From assembly GCA_029056365.1 (NCBI GenBank), contig JAIDBM010000014.1:1-5708 (forward strand): 5,708 bases of DNA. Direction: 5' to 3'. Below the pieces are notes generated by a model. The model did no database searches, had not been told where the DNA came from, and was given only the letters and a program-made list of their open reading frames with translations. The translations under genes were made by a program, and so were the position numbers. Origin of the DNA: Muribaculaceae bacterium (GTDB lineage: Bacteria > Bacteroidota > Bacteroidia > Bacteroidales > Muribaculaceae). This document shows, one piece after another, positions 1-4,960 of this stretch; position 1 is the first letter of the stretch, and each line of letters begins with the position of its first letter.

Positions 1-123
1 GTACCAAAGGGGCAACATCATTCCCGCACGGCGCAGATTCAGCACTTTCGGCGGTGGAGTATAGGCTGGTCTGGCCGAAGCGAGAGCCAGATCGTTTTCC
101 GGATAAAATAAATGTAGTTTCAT
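1..123 (-). CDS. Hypothetical protein, N-terminal 41 residues only (cut by window edge)
   Basis: Reading leftward from the ATG at 123-121 gives 41 uninterrupted codons that run off the left edge. The protein begins MKLHLFYPENDLALASARP and has LRRAGMMLPLWY at residues 30-41. From memory, the start resembles a Bacteroidetes-restricted family of uncharacterised proteins that open with an F-(N/Y)-P-E-(N/H)-D-(L/I)-A-L-A motif, some described as pre-ATP-grasp-like. I could not confirm this, and no function should be assigned. There is no signal peptide, so a cytoplasmic protein is expected. An in-frame TAA lies four codons upstream at 135-133, which makes this ATG the earliest possible start. A Bacteroidetes-type promoter ends four bases before the ATG, which supports both the start and a leaderless mRNA. 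The piece is too short for the ORF to be proven by length alone; the promoter and the motif are the support. Confidence 0.72.
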   Translation of the reverse strand, partial: MKLHLFYPENDLALASARPAYTPPPKVLNLRRAGMMLPLWY

Positions 124-127
124 TGTG

Positions 128-158
128 CAAAGTTAGCGATTCGTTGAAATCCGTGCAA
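128..158 (-). promoter_or_regulatory. Bacteroidetes-type promoter of the leftmost gene
   Basis: On the minus strand TTG (158-156) is followed after 20 bp by TAACTTTG (135-128), a full match to the TAnnTTTG -7 element used by the primary sigma factor of Bacteroidetes. The box ends only four bases before the ATG at 123, so transcription should begin at, or within about two bases of, the start codon. Confidence 0.7.
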
Positions 159-169
159 GCATATTACAA

Positions 170-201
170 ATCAGGGCATCTTCTCACGAAGGTGCCCTGA
201 T
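170..201 (-). terminator. Strong stem-loop, probable leftward terminator
   Basis: The arms 170-183 and 188-201 pair over 14 positions around a four-base loop. Read on the minus strand, nine base pairs, one C/A mismatch and four base pairs are capped by GTGA, a GNRA-type tetraloop closed by C-G, and the stem runs straight into TTTGTAAT. Read on the plus strand, the mismatch becomes a U-G wobble and the stem is followed by CGCGTTTTA. The orientation is therefore not certain. I favour minus because the nearest genes upstream and downstream are transcribed that way, and the loop and adjacent U-rich tail fit. It would separate transcripts arriving from the right from the independent promoter at 128-158. 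Confidence 0.6.
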
Positions 202-204
202 CGC

Positions 205-222
205 GTTTTAATGACTTAAAAC
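205..222. repeat. Perfect A/T-rich inverted repeat
   Basis: GTTTTAA (205-211) and TTAAAAC (216-222) are exact 7-base inverted copies separated by TGAC. The repeat lies three bases beyond the 170-201 stem-loop and may fold beside it in the same RNA, or may be a protein-binding site. Its role is unknown. Confidence 0.5.
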
Positions 223-254
223 AATTACATAACTAACATAAAACACATTTTTTT

Positions 255-285
255 ATGGCGATACCGGAAAAATCCGGTCCGTCAT
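255..285. repeat. Interrupted hairpin with A4/T4 loop
   Basis: The arms ATGGCG (255-260) and CGTCAT (280-285) pair with one G-T wobble, and ACCGGA (263-268) pairs with TCCGGT (273-278) around AAAA. A small 2x1 internal loop separates the two helices, giving 12 pairs in total. No T-run follows on either strand, so a terminator is unlikely. A structured element within an RNA, or an operator, are the alternatives. Confidence 0.5.
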
Positions 286-295
286 TGTTGTCTGA

Positions 296-316
296 ATACT
301 AACAATCTATACTAAC
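296..316. repeat. Short direct repeat ATACTAAC, 13-bp period
   Basis: ATACTAAC occurs at 296-303 and again at 309-316. The related ATAACTAAC is found near 229-237. The repeat is short and could arise by chance in A/T-rich DNA, or could be a pair of binding half-sites. Confidence 0.35.
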
Positions 317-550
317 CCTAAAATTGAAATTTATGCGTCATTTCATTTATACACTGCAAAGTTACGCATTTTTTCCCACTCATCATGCATGCGTCAGCGA
401 CAATATAACTGCCTTAGAACGTCAAATACATGTAACAAATTGACTATCAATCAAATTAACCTTAGTGAAAAAATCTAAAATATAAATATTTTTATGGTGT
501 ATAATAATGTTTTACAACATGTTCGTAACAAAATGCAGCTCTGAAGGCTG

Positions 551-2134
551 TTACAATGAAGACAGATTCATCACATCACGCTCAAAAGTATCGCGGTTTA
601 CAGCCTTATTTTTCAATCGGTTCCGATACGAATAAATTGTGTTCAGCGAATAATTGAGCACCTGCGCTATACGCGGACTGTCCTGAATGCCAAGACGCAC
701 AAAAGCCAGAATACGCAACTCGGTATTAAGCTGCTCATCGTCCTTGAGCACAATCTGCGCGTCCGGTCGGAGAAGCGAATTAACCTGACTGACAAAATCG
801 GGATATATATGCAGGAACGCGTTGTCGAACACGTCATAGAATTCCTTGGTCTGTTCCTCTACAAACTTTCCGGAATTCGTAAGCTTGTAAAGGTCGTCTG
901 CCTTGCCTATGGCAAGTTTTCTGTTCACAATCTTGCAGAAGCTGTTCAGCTTGTCCATGTAAATCGAACATAACGACATAAACTGGCTTATATACACTTC
1001 TTTAATCCTGTTCGCCGACCGTAGATTCTGCTGCAGTACCGACATATTGTTCATTTCCCGTCGCAAAAGCACCAGCAATGTAGCCATGCCAAGAAGCAAA
1101 AGCAGCATTATCCCGATCACCACATATATCATGCGCCGCCAGGAATCAATCTGTCCGCTGTGGGCCTGCTCGATAAGAGGCATCGACCGGGCCGACTCCA
1201 CCATACGCATCGAAGCACCGCACTCCACAGCATTTTCAAGAGCTATCGACAGATAACTGTATGCCCTGTCGACATCGCCACGCTCAAACATAATTCCTCC
1301 CAGTTCCTGCAGCGACTTTACCTCAAGTGTGCCGGCTGTGAGGTCGGCCAATGCCGATACGGCCAGATAATATGCATATTCATTATCTTCGCCTTCCTCC
1401 CTGGCTATCGTGGCGAGATGATGCGCTATACGCGCTCTGTAATCATCGGCTTCACCCTCTTTTTCTATAAGGTTCTGGAAATATGCCTTTGCCCTGGCGT
1501 ATTCGCCGGTAAGCATATAATATTCGCCGGTTGAGAAGTTCCGTGCCAGACTGCCGACCGGCAGATTGGCCATAAGCCGCTCCTGCATATCAAGGAGACG
1601 GCGACCCATGCTTTCGTTGAATTCATCGTACGTTGGGAAAAGACCGTATATGAACGAATACATCTGACGTCCGGCATCATAATAACTTGTTTTAATATCC
1701 GAAGGCACTGAAGCGCTGTCGATATTGTCGAAATCATATATTGCCGACTCATGGAATCCGGCCAAAGGCATAAGCGCCGTACGGCGCAGACGGAATCTGA
1801 GCGCTTCGCCGTCATCGGCAGCGGTTCTTGAGCCAAGTTCGGCATAAAACATCGCCGAATCGTTATTGAACGATGAATAGCGGTCGATTATGTCGTGCAG
1901 AACCTTGATATATGCCGGATTATCGTCCCGGAGCGAGTCGCGCAGAGCGTTTATTCGCTCCTGCCGTTTGGCGATAAAGGCGTTGCGCAGTGGCAATGAA
2001 TCGTCGAGTTGTTCCAGGGCCTGCTCCACCTCCTTTGCCGAGATTTTTATCGGCACGCCCTGCATAACCGACGGAAGGAATAACAATGCCGAAAGGAGCA
2101 ATGTCCTTACTGATTTCGGTGCTGATATATTCAT
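551..2134 (-). CDS. DUF6377 membrane-anchored regulator (helix-turn-helix)
   Basis: This 527-residue protein has a hydrophobic N-terminal signal sequence (about 1-26) and a mostly helical extracytoplasmic region with TPR-like segments (about 200-225 and 272-300). A single membrane helix follows (about 336-357, LLLLLG core), then a short coiled-coil-like linker (358-376) and a cytoplasmic C-terminal part. The C-terminal region starts at ANRIKEVYISQFMSLCS (374-390) and ends in a LuxR-like helix-turn-helix (about 468-511, with TELRILAFVRLGI and LNTIYSYRNRLKNKA). This arrangement matches the Bacteroidetes DUF6377 family. Members are often found beside SusC/SusD polysaccharide-uptake genes and are thought to act as transmembrane transcription regulators; the ligand and target genes are not known here. 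The ATG at 2134 is the earliest start, because an in-frame TAA lies two codons upstream. The gene begins 13 nt after the mutL stop and is probably transcribed with it. No Sus genes are visible in the window. Confidence 0.88.
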   Translation of the reverse strand: MNISAPKSVRTLLLSALLFLPSVMQGVPIKISAKEVEQALEQLDDSLPLRNAFIAKRQERINALRDSLRDDNPAYIKVLHDIIDRYSSFNNDSAMFYAELGSRTAADDGEALRFRLRRTALMPLAGFHESAIYDFDNIDSASVPSDIKTSYYDAGRQMYSFIYGLFPTYDEFNESMGRRLLDMQERLMANLPVGSLARNFSTGEYYMLTGEYARAKAYFQNLIEKEGEADDYRARIAHHLATIAREEGEDNEYAYYLAVSALADLTAGTLEVKSLQELGGIMFERGDVDRAYSYLSIALENAVECGASMRMVESARSMPLIEQAHSGQIDSWRRMIYVVIGIMLLLLLGMATLLVLLRREMNNMSVLQQNLRSANRIKEVYISQFMSLCSIYMDKLNSFCKIVNRKLAIGKADDLYKLTNSGKFVEEQTKEFYDVFDNAFLHIYPDFVSQVNSLLRPDAQIVLKDDEQLNTELRILAFVRLGIQDSPRIAQVLNYSLNTIYSYRNRLKNKAVNRDTFERDVMNLSSL

Positions 2135-2147
2135 GACTTACATATCT

Positions 2148-4061
2148 TCATTCAAACATAGCATCGATCTGCTGATGGGTGATGGTGCGTATGACCGTAA
2201 GACCGTCGGGAGTGAAATCGGGCGACGGCAAAGCCAGAAGTTCGTACAGCAGCGTCTCGGCTTCGGACTGCGTCCACACGGTATCGGATTTCACCGCAGC
2301 CGCGCGTGCCATCGACAACGCCACCGGCGTTATAAGCGAATCACGCGCCTCTCCGCTCATGTCGAGCTGGTCGACAAGCTGTTCGAGGAGTTCCGATGCT
2401 CTGGCGCCTGATGCCAGCGACGGCACAGCAGTTATGTTCCAAGTATTGTCGCCAAGATAGGCCATGTCGAAACCGAGTTCCGACAATTCCTTCTCGAATG
2501 TCTGCAGCGCCACGGTGCCTGTAGGCGACAACTCCACCGCTTCCGGGAATAGCAGCTGCTGCGAATGCACTTCTCCGTCGGAAAGCTGTCGGCTAAAGCG
2601 GTCGAAAAGCACACGCACATGCGCGCGATGACGGTCGATGAGCATCAGTCCGGACTTAGTAGGCGTTACAATAAGCCTGTTGTGAAGCGTGAACATCGGA
2701 GCGGCCGGCTTCGGATTCTCGAAACCAAGACCGAGGTCTACGTCCGGGGGCGGCGGAACCGTCTGTCCGACATTCTGGTTCAGACGGCTGCGAACGCCTT
2801 CCACTGTCTCAGCCCTCGCTCCGAGACGGCTCGCCATCACAGTTTCGGCTCCGCCGTCCACAGGCTTTCCGCCGGAAAGCGCTCCGGTAAAACCCTCATA
2901 GAGTTTCTGCCAGTCCTGGTCGACCGATGGCCGGTACGCAGCCGGAGAATTGAACGGATTATACGACGGGTCGACATCGGTTCCAGGGTCAAACCCGGCG
3001 GCATCGGGGTCGAAAAACGGTATATCAGGCACATCCTCGCTGTCGAAATCTATCGCCCCGCTGGCATTAGCCTTGCCGAGCGCTTCCTTGACCGAGGCGC
3101 AGATTATCTGCCAGATTGCCTGTTCATCCTCAAACTTTATTTCATGCTTCTGCGGATGAATGTTCACATCAATCCGTTCCGGCTCGACTTCCAGGTTTAT
3201 AAAGTAGCTCGGCTGTGTGTCGGAACTGCTGAGTTCGGCGTAACACGTCAGAACCGCCTTGTGGAAATACGGATGACGCATATTGCGACCGTTTACAAAA
3301 AAGAACTGGTGTGCGCCACGTTTACGCGCGAACTGCGGCAAAGTCACAAAGCCGCTTATACGAACTATGGAACTTTCGGTTTCTATAGGTATAAGCTGGT
3401 GGTCGAGACTTTTTCCGAACAGAGCCACTATCCGCTGTTTCAACGACGAGCGGTGCAGCTGATGCAACGTAACATCGTTGTGCACCAGCGTGAAGTCCAC
3501 ACCCGTGTTCACAAGCGCAAGGCGTTCAAATTCGTGCACTATATGGCTGAACTCCACCGAATCCTTTTTCAGAAACTTGCGGCGTGCGGGCAAATAGGCG
3601 AATATGTTCTTTACCATCAGATTCGTGCCCGGCGCACAGGCCACAGCTTCCTGACTCTCCACCTTTGAATCGGCGATTATGAGGCGCGAACCCACATTGT
3701 CGTCCCGGCGCATGGTGCGCATATCAATCTGTGCCACGGCAGCAATCGAAGCCAGTGCCTCTCCGCGGAAACCCATGGTGCGCAATGTGCCCAGATCATC
3801 GGCAACAGCTATCTTGCTGGTTGCATGCCGCTCAAATGCCATACGGGCATCGGTCGGCGACATTCCCTTTCCGTTGTCGACCACCTGCACCAGAGTGCGT
3901 CCTGCATCCTTAATGATTATTTCAACCGATGTGGCTCCCGCATCGATGGAATTCTCCACAAGTTCCTTCACTACCGAAGCCGGCCTCTGTATCACCTCTC
4001 CGGCCGCAATCTGGTTCGCGACCGAATCAGGCAACAAGCGTATTATATCTTCTCCTGACAT
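2148..4061 (-). CDS. mutL: DNA mismatch repair protein MutL
   Basis: This 637-residue protein couples mismatch recognition by MutS to strand processing. The N-terminal GHKL ATPase is complete: KELVENSIDAGA (32-43, catalytic Glu33 and Mg-binding Asn37), DNGKGM (62-67), ATSKI (80-84) and GFRGEALASI (97-106). A transducer domain follows, with FFFVNGRNM (253-261) and DVNIHPQKHEIKF (298-310). A low-complexity linker (about 335-450, rich in D, P, G) leads to the C-terminal dimerisation domain (about 453-637). In that domain the place of the endonuclease motif DQHA-x2-E-x4-E holds D476-R-H-R-A-H-V-R-V-L-F-D487, with neither glutamate. The usual CPH-R motif is replaced by TPDGLT (617-622). An in-frame TAA three codons upstream fixes the ATG. 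The gene follows the lipoprotein gene by 40 nt and precedes the DUF6377 gene by 13 nt, suggesting a shared transcript. Confidence 0.97.
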   Translation of the reverse strand: MSGEDIIRLLPDSVANQIAAGEVIQRPASVVKELVENSIDAGATSVEIIIKDAGRTLVQVVDNGKGMSPTDARMAFERHATSKIAVADDLGTLRTMGFRGEALASIAAVAQIDMRTMRRDDNVGSRLIIADSKVESQEAVACAPGTNLMVKNIFAYLPARRKFLKKDSVEFSHIVHEFERLALVNTGVDFTLVHNDVTLHQLHRSSLKQRIVALFGKSLDHQLIPIETESSIVRISGFVTLPQFARKRGAHQFFFVNGRNMRHPYFHKAVLTCYAELSSSDTQPSYFINLEVEPERIDVNIHPQKHEIKFEDEQAIWQIICASVKEALGKANASGAIDFDSEDVPDIPFFDPDAAGFDPGTDVDPSYNPFNSPAAYRPSVDQDWQKLYEGFTGALSGGKPVDGGAETVMASRLGARAETVEGVRSRLNQNVGQTVPPPPDVDLGLGFENPKPAAPMFTLHNRLIVTPTKSGLMLIDRHRAHVRVLFDRFSRQLSDGEVHSQQLLFPEAVELSPTGTVALQTFEKELSELGFDMAYLGDNTWNITAVPSLASGARASELLEQLVDQLDMSGEARDSLITPVALSMARAAAVKSDTVWTQSEAETLLYELLALPSPDFTPDGLTVIRTITHQQIDAMFE

Positions 4062-4062
4062 T

Positions 4063-4069
4063 CTCCTTT
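4063..4069 (-). promoter_or_regulatory. Shine-Dalgarno-like AAAGGAG before mutL, unusually close
   Basis: The minus strand reads AAAGGAG-A-ATG, so only one base separates the purine tract from the start codon, against the usual 5-9. The start cannot move upstream because of the in-frame TAA at 4070-4068, and the N-terminal sequence fits the MutL family. The motif may contribute little in a Bacteroidetes host, where starts mostly do not rely on Shine-Dalgarno pairing. Confidence 0.45.
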
Positions 4070-4101
4070 AGCATTTACTCACAACATTAACTTTCTCCGA
4101 G

Positions 4102-4731
4102 CTACTCCTTGACCTCGTAGCTTAATGTCTTGAGATAAAAATATGATATGTAGTCCTTATCTTCCGTTTTAAGCCGCCGGTCAATTTCAGCCCGCATTTT
4201 AGCCAGACGCTCCTGCGGAGTCACAACGGTATCGAATCCGTAACTTCCGGCATCCGCGCTGCAACGGCTCTTGTCGGCGCCGGAGTGTCCGTGGCTTTCC
4301 TCCGCCGCATCCGCCCCCAGAGCGGCCTCTCTCTCCTGTCGCAACATGTAGACACGTTCGAGAGAATCGATTTCAGCCTTCCCTACCCGGTCTTCGCACA
4401 AGATGCCGCGTGCAAGCATTGTCTGTCCGGCGCAATCCGGCGAGAAAGCTCCGTCGATTGCGGCTGTGGCCTCCATCCGCAAGGTATATTCACCGCTCTC
4501 ACCCTGCATGAACGCATTGGCGCCCCCATGTCGGCTCAATTGTGTGCATATGCCTTCCACCTGTATGGTATCGCCCACAAAGGCAAGCGGATCGGCATAC
4601 AGATTGTCGACACTGAGCAGGGTGTCGGCAACATCAACCGACATCGACCCGCCGTTACCTCCGCAGGATGCGAGTGCTGCCGACAACAAAAAAACGCCGG
4701 CTGCAATTGACAGTATCTTCATTGGACTCAT
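4102..4731 (-). CDS. Uncharacterised lipoprotein with OB-fold-like core
   Basis: This 209-residue protein has a lipoprotein signal peptide (hydrophobic IAAGVFLLSAAL, lipobox LAS-C23). It should be exported and lipid-anchored. Residues about 35-115 look like a small beta-barrel of the OB-fold type: DPLAFVGDTIQVEGIC, then RHGGANAF (67-74), TLRMEA, and TMLARGILCEDR. Family members I recall from Bacteroidales carry a similar C-x5-HGG-x2-F pattern (here C62, H68, G69, G70, F74), but I know of no assigned function. After a low-complexity stretch with HGHSG (147-151), the C-terminus is charged and helical, with ERLAKMRAEIDRR (174-186), and ends in an aromatic segment, YISYFYLKTLSYEV. Cys100, Cys112 and Cys157 could form disulphides or bind metal; this is inference. 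An in-frame TAA lies two codons upstream of the ATG at 4731. The ATG at 4722 gives a more typical MKIL start and a slightly longer leader, and is a good alternative. This is the first gene of the probable mutL transcript. Confidence 0.85.
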   Translation of the reverse strand: MSPMKILSIAAGVFLLSAALASCGGNGGSMSVDVADTLLSVDNLYADPLAFVGDTIQVEGICTQLSRHGGANAFMQGESGEYTLRMEATAAIDGAFSPDCAGQTMLARGILCEDRVGKAEIDSLERVYMLRQEREAALGADAAEESHGHSGADKSRCSADAGSYGFDTVVTPQERLAKMRAEIDRRLKTEDKDYISYFYLKTLSYEVKE

Positions 4732-4745
4732 GAGTTAAGTTTCTA

Positions 4746-4777
4746 CAAAATTAATACATTTCCGCGAAACTCGCCAA
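4746..4777 (-). promoter_or_regulatory. Bacteroidetes-type promoter of the lipoprotein-mutL-DUF6377 genes
   Basis: On the minus strand TTG (4777-4775) is followed after 21 bp by TAATTTTG (4753-4746), matching TAnnTTTG. Transcription should start near 4740-4742, leaving a leader of about 10 nt before the ATG at 4731 or about 20 nt before the ATG at 4722. No comparable complete promoter is seen between the three minus-strand genes, so this one may drive all of them. Confidence 0.68.
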
Positions 4778-4858
4778 TGTATCCGGCTTATTTCGTTTCC
4801 TGATATATTACATTCAACCCTAAATGTGGCAAAAAGGACGAACGCTCAGATAAAAAAC

Positions 4859-4889
4859 TTGTTAAATATGAAAAAATTCCGTAAATTTG
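4859..4889 (+). promoter_or_regulatory. Bacteroidetes-type promoter of the DUF4493 lipoprotein gene
   Basis: TTG (4859-4861), a 20-bp spacer and TAAATTTG (4882-4889) form a full consensus Bacteroidetes promoter facing right. The predicted start of transcription is near 4893-4896, giving an untranslated leader of about 65 nt before the ATG at 4961. Confidence 0.75.
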
Positions 4890-4906
4890 TAGCGAATTTT
4901 GCTTTA

Positions 4907-4930
4907 CAACGCCCTATGTGCGTTGCATAG
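4907..4930 (+). other. Leader with two mutually exclusive hairpins
   Basis: Within the predicted 5' leader, CAACGC (4907-4912) can pair with GCGTTG (4920-4925). CTATG (4914-4918) can instead pair with CATAG (4926-4930), extended by a T-G wobble. The two stems overlap and cannot form together. They may be regulatory, but both are short and no terminator-like U-run or start-site sequestration is evident. Confidence 0.35.
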
Positions 4931-4960
4931 ATTTATAGTTTTACCAACCAATCAGAAAAA

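Larger units (their letters stand above)
165..364 (-). ncRNA. Possible small structured RNA (speculative)
   Basis: A TAACTTTG -7 box on the minus strand (364-357) could start an RNA near 353. It would run through the 255-285 hairpin and the 205-222 inverted repeat and end at the 170-201 stem-loop, about 185-190 nt in all. No TTG is found at the expected -33 distance, so the promoter is weak on paper. The region has stops in all frames apart from trivial peptides. It could equally be the 3' UTR of the DUF6377 gene. I do not recognise it as a known RNA family. Confidence 0.25.

Noticed and set aside
165..364. 6S RNA or another known Bacteroidales RNA family
   Set aside because: The 5' and 3' ends of the putative transcript do not pair into the long bubble-containing rod expected of 6S RNA, and I recognise no other family signature.
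536..550. Hairpin CAGCT/GGCTG just after the DUF6377 stop as a terminator
   Set aside because: On the transcribed minus strand only four pairs form around a seven-base loop. The following CATTTTG is a weak U-tract, so it is much weaker than the stem at 170-201.
2153..2160. TATGTTTG box at the end of mutL as a promoter for the DUF6377 gene
   Set aside because: No TTG lies 19-23 bp upstream and the box falls inside coding sequence, so a chance match is more likely. Co-transcription with mutL is the simpler reading.
1890..2411. A 173-codon plus-strand frame spanning the mutL / DUF6377 junction
   Set aside because: It is antisense to two well-supported genes, has low-complexity S/R-rich content, and has no promoter in front.
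2565..3668. A 367-codon open frame on the plus strand inside mutL
   Set aside because: It lies wholly antisense to a full-length, motif-complete MutL. Its translation is rich in R and H with no recognisable domain, as expected from the shadow of a GC-rich gene.
4285..4738. Plus-strand frames opposite the lipoprotein gene (141 and 111 codons)
   Set aside because: The minus-strand frame has a proper signal peptide, lipobox and promoter. The plus-strand translations show no domain and end at the promoter region.
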